Part shown: positions 27,759 to 36,678 of the stretch, one piece after another
How the letters are laid out: each line of letters begins with the position of its first letter
Numbering within the stretch: position 1 is the first letter of the stretch
Assembly: GCA_029238315.1 (NCBI GenBank)
Contig: JAQWGI010000021.1
Coordinates: 16,574 to 80,573, forward strand
From: Polaribacter sp.
Lineage (GTDB): Bacteria > Bacteroidota > Bacteroidia > Flavobacteriales > Flavobacteriaceae
DNA: 64,000 nucleotides
Direction: 5' to 3'
Translations under genes and position numbers: made by a program
The notes under the pieces: model-generated
Databases searched by the model: none
Seen by the model: the letters and a program-made list of their open reading frames with translations, nothing else
Told to the model about the DNA's origin: nothing

Positions 27759-29384
27759 ATGGCAAATAAAAATATTAGAACACTTTCATCTAGAAAAGAA
27801 TTAGACGATAATTTATTTGAAAATATAGCAATTGCATCGCAAGAAGAAGACTCAAAAGAAAAACTGAAAGCTCTTTCTAAACGGTTTATGATTGATGATT
27901 CTGTTGTATTAGGAACTAGCACTTTTTATGATTTTACTCGAGAAGAAAATAAAAATAAAAAAGTACATGTATGTTCTGGAACTGCTTGCATGGTTGCTAA
28001 TTCACAAAATAATCTTCATAAAAATTTAGAGCACCTATTTAATGTAGAAGAAGTTGGTCATGCTGCCTGTGTTGGAAGATGTCATACAAATAATGCATTT
28101 ATGTATGATGACAAAACTTACAATGCTGCAACAAAAGAAGAATTAGATCTTATTGTTATTTCAAAAGAATATCAAAATAATATTTACAAAGTAGCAGCAA
28201 ACACTACTCCTATTTTAACTTCAAAAATTAATGATGTTGCTACTTTTTATCAATTAGCAGAAGCGCATAAGGCAAATTCAGAAAATGTAATTCAGCAATT
28301 AAAGATCTCAAATTTAAGAGGTCGTGGTGGTGCTGGATTTCCTTTTTGGTTTAAATTAGATGCTGTTGTTAAAGAAAACAATAAGCAAAAATATATTGTT
28401 TGTAATGCCGATGAAGGAGATCCGGGCGCATATTCTGATATGTATTTGATGGAACATCAACCGCATAAAGTATTATTCGGAATGTATATGGCCGGAATCA
28501 CTGTTGGTGCAAATACAGGTGTTTTATATATCCGAGGAGAATACCCTGATTCGATCAGAATCGTAAATGAAGCCATTGAAGAAATTAAAGAAAAAAACCT
28601 CGTTGGAAACTTTAAATTTAAAATTATTCGTGGTCAAGGATCTTATGTTTGCGGAGAAGAAACGGCTTTATTAAGTTCTATTGAAGGTTTACGTCCAGAG
28701 GTTCGTGTACGTCCACCGTATCCTGCACAATATGGTTTATATGGAAAACCAACCGTTTTGAGTAACGTAGAAACATTTGCAAATATTCATTGGATTTTAG
28801 AAAATGGAGGCGATAAATATGCTGCTTTAGGAACAAAACAATCAACCGGGACAAAATTAGTTTCTTTGGATAGTTTTTTTAATACACCAGGAATGTATGA
28901 AATAGAAATGGGAACACCTTTGCAAACTATTTTTGATAATTTTGGCGGCGGATTTAAATCAGAAATAAAAGGATTACAAATTGGTGGTCCACTTGGCGGA
29001 ATTGTTCCAATGCACAAAGTTAAAGATTTAACCTTAGATTTTGAATCGTTAAATACAAATGGATTTTTATTAGGTCACGCAAGTTTTGTTTCAATTCCTG
29101 TTGATTTTCCTATGATAAAATTCTTAGAGCATTTAATGGAATTTACGGCAGATGAGTCTTGTGGTAAATGTTATCCTTGTAGAATTGGATCGCACAGAGG
29201 AATGGAAATGTTACAAAAAGCCCAAACTTCTGATTATAAAATTGATAAAGTTTTGTTTGATGACTTATTAGAAACACTAGAAATTGGATCTTTATGTGCA
29301 TTAGGTGGCGGAATTCCGTTGCCTCTTAAAAACGCATTACAGTATTTTCAAGAGGAGTTAAAAGGATATTTCACAAACAACTAA
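27759..29384 (+). CDS. NADH-binding NuoE/NuoF fusion subunit of NAD-dependent formate dehydrogenase
   Basis: The diaphorase subunit that passes electrons from formate oxidation to NAD+ (or the reverse). The 541-residue protein fuses an N-terminal NuoE-like thioredoxin-fold [2Fe-2S] domain to NuoF. The NuoE part has Cys in CSGTAC and in AACVGRC. The NuoF part has the nucleotide loop RGRGGAGFP (near 188), CNADEGDPGAYSD, an FMN-type CGEETALLSSIEG segment, and a C-terminal [4Fe-4S] ligand set SCGKCYPCRIG plus a later Cys. The catalytic subunit follows after a 475-bp gap that holds a GxxExxY cassette. Confidence 0.9.
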   Translation: MANKNIRTLSSRKELDDNLFENIAIASQEEDSKEKLKALSKRFMIDDSVVLGTSTFYDFTREENKNKKVHVCSGTACMVANSQNNLHKNLEHLFNVEEVGHAACVGRCHTNNAFMYDDKTYNAATKEELDLIVISKEYQNNIYKVAANTTPILTSKINDVATFYQLAEAHKANSENVIQQLKISNLRGRGGAGFPFWFKLDAVVKENNKQKYIVCNADEGDPGAYSDMYLMEHQPHKVLFGMYMAGITVGANTGVLYIRGEYPDSIRIVNEAIEEIKEKNLVGNFKFKIIRGQGSYVCGEETALLSSIEGLRPEVRVRPPYPAQYGLYGKPTVLSNVETFANIHWILENGGDKYAALGTKQSTGTKLVSLDSFFNTPGMYEIEMGTPLQTIFDNFGGGFKSEIKGLQIGGPLGGIVPMHKVKDLTLDFESLNTNGFLLGHASFVSIPVDFPMIKFLEHLMEFTADESCGKCYPCRIGSHRGMEMLQKAQTSDYKIDKVLFDDLLETLEIGSLCALGGGIPLPLKNALQYFQEELKGYFTNN

Positions 29385-29859
29385 AACTATTTCACAAAGT
29401 TGCACAAAGAATCACGGAGAAAAACAAAATGACTGAAAATGAAATATCAAATATCATTATCGGAAAATCAATTGAAGTTCACAGAATTCTTGGTCCAGGT
29501 TTATTAGAATCCACATACCAAGAATGCTTATATTATGAATTAAAAAACGAAGGCTTAAAGGTTGAAAAAGAAAAAGTCTTACCAATTTTTTATAAAGATA
29601 TTAAATTAAATCATGGTTATAGAATTGATTTATTGGTCGAAAACAAAGTAGTTATTGAACTGAAAACTGTTGAGTTTTTAACAGGTGTTCATTCTGCGCA
29701 AATATTAACATATATGAAATTAGGAGATTACCACTTAGGTTTATTACTTAATTTTCATGTCAAATTACTTAAAGAAGCAATCAAAAGATTTATCTTGTAA
29801 AAACTTTGTGTACCTCTGAGATCCTTTGTGAATCTTAGCGCAACAAACAATTAAGAATT
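29385..29859 (+). mobile_element. Probable GxxExxY cassette interrupting the formate dehydrogenase operon
   Basis: The gap between the NuoEF-type subunit and the catalytic subunit holds only the GxxExxY gene and its flanks. The left flank has TTCACAAAG and GCACAAAGAATCACGGAG. The right flank has CTTTGTGTACCTCTGAG and CCTTTGTGAATCTTAGC. These are imperfect inverted words of the kind often seen around GxxExxY genes. No transposase is present and no target duplication was identified. Boundaries are approximate. Confidence 0.45.
29429..29800 (+). CDS. GxxExxY protein (PD-(D/E)XK nuclease-like)
   Basis: A 123-residue protein of the GxxExxY family. The naming motif appears as GPGLLESTY (G, E and Y at the expected spacing, near residue 21-29). 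A PD-(D/E)XK-like core reads RIDLLVENKVVIELKTV. The end GLLLNFHVKLLKEAIKRF is characteristic. Its role is unknown. In Bacteroidota these genes are frequently cassette-like. Here it sits inside the formate dehydrogenase operon with low-complexity flanks (29389-29425 and 29803-29847) made of CACAAAG/CTTTGTG-type words. Confidence 0.88.
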   Translation: MTENEISNIIIGKSIEVHRILGPGLLESTYQECLYYELKNEGLKVEKEKVLPIFYKDIKLNHGYRIDLLVENKVVIELKTVEFLTGVHSAQILTYMKLGDYHLGLLLNFHVKLLKEAIKRFIL

Positions 29860-32574
29860 ATGAAAGCATACATTAACAATATTGGTTACGAATTTAATTC
29901 TGGAGAAACCATTTTAGATTTTGTAAGAAGAATTGAAAGCAATAAAGAGGCAATTCCTACGATGTGTCAAGATGATCGTTTAGAAAATTTTGGTTCTTGT
30001 AGAGTTTGTTCTGTAGAAGTTGCTCGCGAAAAAGATGGACCAACAAGAACAATGGCTTCTTGTCATACGCCAATTGGCGAAGGTTTATACATTTATCATA
30101 ATACAGATAAAATGAAACGTCTTCGTAAAAATATTGTGGAATTAGTCTTAACTGATTATCCGTCTGATAAAGTTTTTCCACCAGAGCATAAAAAAGCAAC
30201 TCCATTTCAAGAAACGATTGCTCAAATCGGAATTCCAAACATTCGTTACCCAGAAGGTGCTAATCATTTAAATATTGAAAAAGATAGCGCGCATCCATAT
30301 ATAAAATCAGATTTATCTCAATGTATCAATTGTTTTCGTTGTGTTAGAGCATGTGAAGAAATTCAGGGAGAAATGATTTTAGGAATGTCTGGTCGTGGTT
30401 TTGCCACTAATATTATAAAAGGGTTTGACACCTCTTTTGATGAATCTGCGTGTGTTTCCTGTGGTGCTTGTGTGCAAACTTGCCCAACGGAAGCTTTAAC
30501 AGATAAATACGAAACCAAAACCTTAATTGCTGATAAAACGGTAAGAACTACATGTACATATTGTGGCGTTGGTTGCCAGTTAGAAGTTTCTGTAATTGAT
30601 GGAAATATCAAAGGAATTCAAGCTCCAGAAAATGCCGAAGTAAATGAAGGCCATACCTGTTTAAAAGGTAGATTTGCTTTTGAGTTTTACAATCATCCAG
30701 AGCGTTTACGTGAGCCAATGATTAAGAAAAACGGAAAGTTTGAAGAAGTTTCATGGGATGAAGCTTACGATTTTATCACAGCAAAATTGTTAGATATTAA
30801 AAATAAATATGGCGCTGATTCAATTGGAGGAATTTCATCATCTAGAGCAACAAATGAAGAAAATTATTTAATGCAAAAAATGATTCGAGTTGCTGTAGGT
30901 ACAAATAATATTGACGGTTGTGCACGTGTATGCCACGCTCCTACGGCTTTCGGAATGCAACAATCTTTTGGAACTGGAGCTGCAACAAATTCAGTAGAAG
31001 ATTTAAAACAAACAGATGCTGTTTTCTTATTTGGAGCAAATCCTATAAAAGGGCATCCTGTTACTGGAGCAAAAATTAAGCAAGTTTTTATGAAAGGTGT
31101 TACCTCGATTGTTGTAGATCCAATCAAAACAAAATTAGCAGAATTAGCTTCGTACCATTTGCAGATTAGACCAGGTACAAATGTTGCAATTTTAAATATG
31201 CTTTGTCATTATATTATCACGGATAATTTAGTGGATGAAAATTTCATCAAAAATCATACTGAAAAATATGAGGAATTTAAAAATCATGTTGCAAATTTAA
31301 ACATGGACGAACTTTCTGTATTAACTGGAGTTGATAAAGAATTGGTTAAAAAAGCAGCTTTTGCATATGCAACAGCAGACAGCGCTATGGAATTTCATGG
31401 TTTAGGTGTTACAGAACATTTTCAGGGAAGTAAAACGGTAATGTTGCTTTCTAATTTAGCAATGATGACAGGAAATATTGGTAGAAATGGCGTTGGGTTG
31501 AATCCACTTCGCGGACAAAATAACGTCCAAGGAGCTGCTGATATGGGAGTACAACCACATCAGGGAGCTGGATATTTAGACATCAATAAACCAGAAATAC
31601 AACAATATTATGCAGCTAAATATGGTGTAGAAAAAATGCCAGAACGAGAAGGCTATAAAATTCCACAAATGCTAGATGCAGCAATAGACGGAAAGCTAAA
31701 GGCTTTGTACATAATGGGTGAAGATACTATTATGACAGATCCAAACACCAATCATAGTATTAAAGCTTTTGAAAATCTAGAATTAATTGTTGTGCAAGAA
31801 TTGTTTATGACTGCAACTACAGAAATGGCAGATGTTGTGTTGCCGGCATCATCTTATTTTGAAAAAAGCGGAACATTTACAAACGGAGAACGACGTGTAC
31901 AACGAGTAAATAAAGTAGTTGAACCCATTGGAAACACAAAACCTGATGGTCAAATTATTATTGACATTATGGATCGATTGGGTTATCAACAACCAACAGG
32001 TTTAACATACAACGCAGCAAGTGTTATAGAAGAAATTGCTGATGTGATTCCTTTTATGAAAGGACTTTCTTGGGATCGTTTAGGAGAAAATGGATTGCAA
32101 TGGCCCATAAATGAGAATGGAACCGATACAAAAATGTTGCATGTTGATGGCGCATTTAAAAAAGGAATCGGAACATTTCATCATTTCGATTTTGAAGAAT
32201 CTCCTGAAATTGTATCACACGGAAGAAAATTTCCTTTTATTTTAACTACTGGACGTGAATTAGAACATTACAATTCTGGTACAATGACAAGAAGAACAGA
32301 TAACCAGAAAATAGTATCAAAAGATGTACTGGAAGTGCATCCAAAAGATGCAATCAAAAAAGGAATTCAAGATCTTGAAATCGTCCGTATTTTCTCTGAC
32401 CGTGGAAGTGTAAATATTCCAATTAAATATTCTAAGAATGTAAAACGTGGTGTGTTAAGAACTACTTTTCATCAACCAGAAGTTTTTATTAATATTATTA
32501 CTGGAAGCGTTGGTGATAAAGAAACCATGACACCAGAATACAAAGTTGTAGCAGTAGATTTTGAGCGAATTTAA
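29860..32574 (+). CDS. Formate dehydrogenase catalytic (alpha) subunit, Mo/W-bis-MGD, Cys form
   Basis: Oxidises formate to CO2 at a molybdenum or tungsten cofactor. The 904-residue protein has an N-terminal [2Fe-2S] ferredoxin domain (Cys in CQDD, CRVC and MASC). Two [4Fe-4S] clusters follow (CINCFRCVRAC near 152, CVSCGACVQTCP near 196), then the catalytic domain with CTYCGVGC near 231 for another cluster. The metal ligand is Cys in ARVCHAP near residue 358 (codon TGC), so this is not a selenoprotein. A C-terminal molybdopterin-binding domain completes it. It overlaps fdhD by 14 nt. Confidence 0.92.
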   Translation: MKAYINNIGYEFNSGETILDFVRRIESNKEAIPTMCQDDRLENFGSCRVCSVEVAREKDGPTRTMASCHTPIGEGLYIYHNTDKMKRLRKNIVELVLTDYPSDKVFPPEHKKATPFQETIAQIGIPNIRYPEGANHLNIEKDSAHPYIKSDLSQCINCFRCVRACEEIQGEMILGMSGRGFATNIIKGFDTSFDESACVSCGACVQTCPTEALTDKYETKTLIADKTVRTTCTYCGVGCQLEVSVIDGNIKGIQAPENAEVNEGHTCLKGRFAFEFYNHPERLREPMIKKNGKFEEVSWDEAYDFITAKLLDIKNKYGADSIGGISSSRATNEENYLMQKMIRVAVGTNNIDGCARVCHAPTAFGMQQSFGTGAATNSVEDLKQTDAVFLFGANPIKGHPVTGAKIKQVFMKGVTSIVVDPIKTKLAELASYHLQIRPGTNVAILNMLCHYIITDNLVDENFIKNHTEKYEEFKNHVANLNMDELSVLTGVDKELVKKAAFAYATADSAMEFHGLGVTEHFQGSKTVMLLSNLAMMTGNIGRNGVGLNPLRGQNNVQGAADMGVQPHQGAGYLDINKPEIQQYYAAKYGVEKMPEREGYKIPQMLDAAIDGKLKALYIMGEDTIMTDPNTNHSIKAFENLELIVVQELFMTATTEMADVVLPASSYFEKSGTFTNGERRVQRVNKVVEPIGNTKPDGQIIIDIMDRLGYQQPTGLTYNAASVIEEIADVIPFMKGLSWDRLGENGLQWPINENGTDTKMLHVDGAFKKGIGTFHHFDFEESPEIVSHGRKFPFILTTGRELEHYNSGTMTRRTDNQKIVSKDVLEVHPKDAIKKGIQDLEIVRIFSDRGSVNIPIKYSKNVKRGVLRTTFHQPEVFINIITGSVGDKETMTPEYKVVAVDFERI

Positions 32575-33385
32575 TTTAACAAATAAATTGTTTTTCAACT
32601 ATGATGGAATTCTAGTTGTAAACGAAAAACAAGCTAAAGTTTCTGACGGAATTGTTGTTGAAGCAGCATTGCAAATTAACATCAATAACAAATCGTATAC
32701 GGTTGTCATGAGAACTCCTGGAAACGATTTTGAATTGATTAGAGGTTTATTGTATGCAGAAGATATTTATAAAGTAAAAGAGAATCTATCTTTTGAAATA
32801 ATAGAAGAAAAAAGAAACGGATTTTCAATTATCAATTGCAACATTCCAAAAGAAAAACTAGGAAAAGGTTATTTAAACAAACGAACCTTGCTGTCCGTTT
32901 CTTCGTGTGGTATTTGCGGAAAACAAGATTTAAATGACATTGAGTTAAAAGGAAAGGCTTTAAAAACAAACGAATCTTTTTCTTCAAATAAAATTAAAGA
33001 GATGTCTTTAGAAATGACCGAACTACAAAAGGTCTTTAAAGAAACTGGTGGAAGCCATGCCGCAGCAATTTTTGATAAAAACTACCACCTAATTTCTTTA
33101 AGAGAAGATATTGGACGTCATAATGCAGTAGATAAGGTTATTGGAGATGTAATCAATCAGCAAAAACTAAACAACAGTTATTGCATGTTAGTAAGTGGTA
33201 GGGTTTCTTATGAAATTGTATCAAAAGCCTTTTTTGCTAAAATCGGAATTATTGTTGCCGTATCTGCTTGCTCGAGTTTAGCAATTGATTATGCAAAAGA
33301 ATTCGGAATTTGTCTAATTGGTTTTAGCAGAACAAATAAAATGACTATTTATGCAAACCCAAAAAAGATTAACGAATTAAAATGA
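32561..33385 (+). CDS. fdhD: Formate dehydrogenase accessory sulfurtransferase FdhD
   Basis: Transfers sulfur from a cysteine desulfurase to the molybdenum cofactor before insertion in formate dehydrogenase. The 274-residue product shows RTPGNDFELIRGLLYAEDI, the active CxxC motif SSCGICGKQ near residue 117, ETGGSHAAAIF, and the REDIGRHNAVDKVIG signature. Translation starts at TTG (32561) inside the 3' end of the catalytic subunit gene, which keeps the family's usual N-terminal length. Its stop overlaps the next ATG (33382), so three genes are coupled. Confidence 0.93.
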   Translation: MSEFNLTNKLFFNYDGILVVNEKQAKVSDGIVVEAALQININNKSYTVVMRTPGNDFELIRGLLYAEDIYKVKENLSFEIIEEKRNGFSIINCNIPKEKLGKGYLNKRTLLSVSSCGICGKQDLNDIELKGKALKTNESFSSNKIKEMSLEMTELQKVFKETGGSHAAAIFDKNYHLISLREDIGRHNAVDKVIGDVINQQKLNNSYCMLVSGRVSYEIVSKAFFAKIGIIVAVSACSSLAIDYAKEFGICLIGFSRTNKMTIYANPKKINELK

Positions 33386-34929
33386 GAAAGATAGTTGCAT
33401 TCTTAATAATCTACACGTTTTCACTAACTATTTATGCTCAAGTAAACGAAAAAGTTCCAAAAAAACGTTTACAAAATGGCTTTGCTTCCATGGATTATAT
33501 TTCGATAAAAATGCCAAATGATATTTATGGAAATCCTGAAGTAAACATGGGCTTAACAGGAATTCATTACAACCTATTTATAAACAAATCTGTATATACA
33601 GGTCTAGGTTTTTATGGATCGGTTAATGGTAAACGTGGTGGCCTTTTTACATTAGGTGTTAATCTTGGAATTAAAAAACAATTTGCAAATAATATTTTTT
33701 TTGATACTGGCTTTCATTTTGGAGGTGGCGGTGGAGCTGCTGCACCAGATGGAGGTGGCGCAATGTTTTTACCACACATAAACATTGGATATCGATTTAA
33801 AAATTTCTCTACAACTTTTGGCTACAGTAATATGAACTTTTTTGATAAAGGAAATATTACAAGTGATCAAATTAGAGTTGGTATCCAAATTCCGTTATCA
33901 TACAACTATGCAGCCTTTAAGTACAAAGAAAAATTATTTCATGTAGCAGCATTAAAAAACACTGAGTGGAATCTATTTTCTAAACAAATTTCAGTGAAAC
34001 TTTATGTAGATAACTTAAGACCTTATGGAGATTCTCAATTAACGAATTTTAGCTCGTTAAGAGGAAAAACAATTCATCTAGCAGGGATTGAAATTGCCTC
34101 TTATTTTACTGATAATTGGTTTGTGTATTTTAGAGCAGATGGCGCTTTTCATGGAATTCCTGGAGGGTATATGGATTTATTTTTAGGTGTTGGACACCGT
34201 TTTTCTATGAATAAGAACAATACAAACATTCTAACCAAATTTGCAATAGGAGCAGGTGGCGGTGGTGGTGTAGATAGCGGTGGCGGATTTTTTATATATC
34301 CAGATATTGCAATAGAACAAAGATTATTTAACGATGTGTATGTATCAATAAATAAAGGCTATTTATTAAATCCAAATCAACATTTTACAAGTTCTACATT
34401 TGGTTTTGGGTTAAAATACTATACAAATCAACAAGGAATCAAAAAGAAAAATAACAAGTACTATAATGCTTCGAAATTTAAAGGCATAGAAATATTTATT
34501 GGACAAGAAATGTATATCAATGCAAAAAGAGTTTCAAATTCAACAGAACATCTGCATCAAATTGCATTACAAATGAATTTCTTTCTAAACAAACACATTT
34601 ATATTGCAGGACATACTTCTTTTGCAGATTTTGGAAATGCTGGTGCTTATGCAGAAGGAATAGTGGGTATAGGTTACCAAACAAAACCTTTTTTTAATAA
34701 TAAAGTAGAAGTTTTTGGACAGTTTTTGGCTGGTGCAGCTGGTGGAGGTGGAATTAGTACTGGACAAGGATTAATTTTAAAACCAAGTATTGGTTTTAAC
34801 TATATGCTTAACAACAAACTAAGTTTTAAAACTTCAGTTGGTAAAGTTAAAGCAAGAGGAGGAGATTTAAATAGCACCAGTTTAAATATTGGATTAAATT
34901 ATAGAATTAGCTTTTTAACAGCTAATTAA
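33382..34929 (+). CDS. Outer-membrane-type protein with three Gly-rich repeats, unknown function
   Basis: Not recognised. The 515-residue protein has a signal peptide (residues 1-20, ending TIYAQ) and alternating hydrophobic/polar strands with aromatic ends, suggesting an outer-membrane barrel or a surface beta protein. Three related units each carry a Gly-rich hairpin: HFGGGGGAAAPDGGG (near 112), GAGGGGGVDSGGG (near 290) and GAAGGGGISTGQG (near 452), each followed by a strand with a conserved Pro. It overlaps fdhD by 4 nt, so it belongs to the formate dehydrogenase operon. Confidence 0.75.
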   Translation: MRKIVAFLIIYTFSLTIYAQVNEKVPKKRLQNGFASMDYISIKMPNDIYGNPEVNMGLTGIHYNLFINKSVYTGLGFYGSVNGKRGGLFTLGVNLGIKKQFANNIFFDTGFHFGGGGGAAAPDGGGAMFLPHINIGYRFKNFSTTFGYSNMNFFDKGNITSDQIRVGIQIPLSYNYAAFKYKEKLFHVAALKNTEWNLFSKQISVKLYVDNLRPYGDSQLTNFSSLRGKTIHLAGIEIASYFTDNWFVYFRADGAFHGIPGGYMDLFLGVGHRFSMNKNNTNILTKFAIGAGGGGGVDSGGGFFIYPDIAIEQRLFNDVYVSINKGYLLNPNQHFTSSTFGFGLKYYTNQQGIKKKNNKYYNASKFKGIEIFIGQEMYINAKRVSNSTEHLHQIALQMNFFLNKHIYIAGHTSFADFGNAGAYAEGIVGIGYQTKPFFNNKVEVFGQFLAGAAGGGGISTGQGLILKPSIGFNYMLNNKLSFKTSVGKVKARGGDLNSTSLNIGLNYRISFLTAN

Positions 34930-35006
34930 CAATGAAAAGTTACTCCTAAAAAAGTAAAATTTTTATATTTATAGATTCTAAAAACTAATCGAAAACATCA
35001 ACTATC

Positions 35007-36320
35007 ATGAAAAACTTAAAACTTTTAGCAGCCACACTGCTATTAATTGTTTCTTGTAAAACAGAAACTAAAAAAGAAGACGTTACAAAAGATGCTGAAT
35101 TACTAGCAAAAGCTAAAGGAATTCACGAAAGAGTAATGACATTAGACACACATAATGACATTAACGTAAATAATTTTACCGATAACAGAAACTATAAAGA
35201 AGATCTAGGAAATCAAGTAAACCTTCCAAAAATGATTGAAGGTGGCTTAGATGTTTCTTGGTTTATCGTATATACAGGTCAGGGAGAATTAACAGATAAA
35301 GGTTTTGATAATGCTTATAAAAATGCGATTGCTAAATTTGATGCAATTCATAAATTAACTAAAGAGATTGCTCCAGATCAAATTGAGCTAGCCGTTACTT
35401 CTGAAGATGCCAGAAGAATTTATGCGTCTGGAAAAAAAGTTGCAATGATTGGTATTGAAAATGGATATCCTGTTGGAAAAGACATTAATAGAGTTAAAGA
35501 ATTTTATGATTTAGGAGCAAGATATATGTCTTTATCTCATAATGGGCATAGCCAACTTTGTGACTCTAATACTGGTGAAAAAGATGATCAATGGTTGCAT
35601 AACGGTGTAAGTTCTTTAGGGAAAGAAGTGATTAAAGAGATGAATAAATGGGGAATTATGATTGACGTTTCTCACCCTTCTAAAAAGTCTATGCAAGACA
35701 TGATTGAATTAACAAAAGCACCAATTATTGCTTCTCACTCTTCAGCAAGAGCAATGTGTAATCATAGTAGAAATTTAGATGATGAGCAATTAGATTGGAT
35801 TAAAGAAAACGGTGGTGTAGTTCAAACTGTTGCTTTTAATTCTTACTTAAATACAGAAAAACACGCTGCTTATAATAAAGCTGCAACTGCTTTTATGGAG
35901 GAAATAGCAAAAGAACAAGGGTTTACAATGATGTCTAGAGCAGATGCTAGAAAATTAGAAGCAGAGGCTCAAGAAAAGTACTATGCAGAGTATATGAAAA
36001 TCAGAAAAACAGCGCAGGATAAAATGGCTGAAAGCCCTGAAAAATTTAGCCCTGTAAATGTTGCTGATTTTGTAGATCATATTGACTATATGGTAAATAA
36101 AATTGGACTTGACCATGTTGGAATTAGTTCTGACTTTGATGGTGGTGGCGGTGTTGATGGATGGAATGATGCATCAGAAACATTAAATGTAACTATAGAA
36201 CTAGTTAAAAGAGGATATACAGAAGCACAAATTGAGCAACTTTGGAGTGGTAACTTATTAAGAGTTTTAGATAAGGTTGCAGAAGTAGCAAAAGAAATAC
36301 AAAAAGGAGAAAAGGCTTAA
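35007..36320 (+). CDS. Membrane dipeptidase (peptidase M19), lipoprotein
   Basis: A zinc dipeptidase of the renal dipeptidase family. A lipobox LLLIVSC at residues 11-17 indicates a lipoprotein; the first Lys-rich residues fit export. Metal and active-site motifs are TLDTHNDINV (His-x-Asp, near 48), GIENGYPV (Glu), DVSHPSKKS (His), APIIASHSSARAMC (His) and HVGISSDFDGGGG (Asp). The 437-residue length is normal for bacterial M19 enzymes with an insert. A bidirectional terminator follows. Confidence 0.92.
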   Translation: MKNLKLLAATLLLIVSCKTETKKEDVTKDAELLAKAKGIHERVMTLDTHNDINVNNFTDNRNYKEDLGNQVNLPKMIEGGLDVSWFIVYTGQGELTDKGFDNAYKNAIAKFDAIHKLTKEIAPDQIELAVTSEDARRIYASGKKVAMIGIENGYPVGKDINRVKEFYDLGARYMSLSHNGHSQLCDSNTGEKDDQWLHNGVSSLGKEVIKEMNKWGIMIDVSHPSKKSMQDMIELTKAPIIASHSSARAMCNHSRNLDDEQLDWIKENGGVVQTVAFNSYLNTEKHAAYNKAATAFMEEIAKEQGFTMMSRADARKLEAEAQEKYYAEYMKIRKTAQDKMAESPEKFSPVNVADFVDHIDYMVNKIGLDHVGISSDFDGGGGVDGWNDASETLNVTIELVKRGYTEAQIEQLWSGNLLRVLDKVAEVAKEIQKGEKA

Positions 36321-36340
36321 AGGATTTCTCTTAAAATATA

Positions 36341-36374
36341 AAAGCTCGTTTTTTTTATAAAACGAGCTTTTTTT
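36341..36374. terminator. Bidirectional terminator between convergent genes
   Basis: AAAGCTCGTTTT (36341-36352) pairs with AAAACGAGCTTT (36359-36370), 12 bp, with T runs on both strands. It serves the dipeptidase on the plus strand and the polyamine operon on the minus strand. Confidence 0.85.
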
Positions 36375-36387
36375 TATGAATTATTAT

Positions 36388-36675
36388 TTAAAAATCGTTT
36401 TGATTTTCATCTATTTCAGTATCTAAATCAAAATCATCAGAATCAAAAGAATCTTCATCATCTGCATAATCTTCCATGGTTTGCTCTAATTTTGAACTAA
36501 TTTTTACTAAAAAAATAGCATCCTCTGTTTTTACCTCTACAGCTTTAATGGATTCTCCTTTTGCATTCTTAAAAGTTATAACATCAGAAAAACCATAGCC
36601 ATCTGGATATTTCTCTACAAGTAAATCTAAAATATCTGTAGTTAGTTTAGCATAATCTATAATAATGCGTTTCAT
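36388..36675 (-). CDS. Small acidic hypothetical protein in the polyamine operon
   Basis: A 95-residue soluble protein with no recognised domain. The first 60 residues are mixed and include YAKLTTDILDLLVEKYPDGYG. The last 30 are strongly acidic (many Asp and Glu, e.g. DDEDSFDSDDFDLDTEID). It lies 3 bp after the deoxyhypusine-synthase-like gene as the last gene of the operon. A partner or regulator of that enzyme is possible but not shown. Confidence 0.72.
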   Translation of the reverse strand: MKRIIIDYAKLTTDILDLLVEKYPDGYGFSDVITFKNAKGESIKAVEVKTEDAIFLVKISSKLEQTMEDYADDEDSFDSDDFDLDTEIDENQNDF

Positions 36676-36678
36676 AAT

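Noticed and set aside
30920..30950. Selenocysteine in formate dehydrogenase
   Set aside because: The metal-ligand codon is TGC (Cys) in ARVCHAP, with no in-frame TGA.
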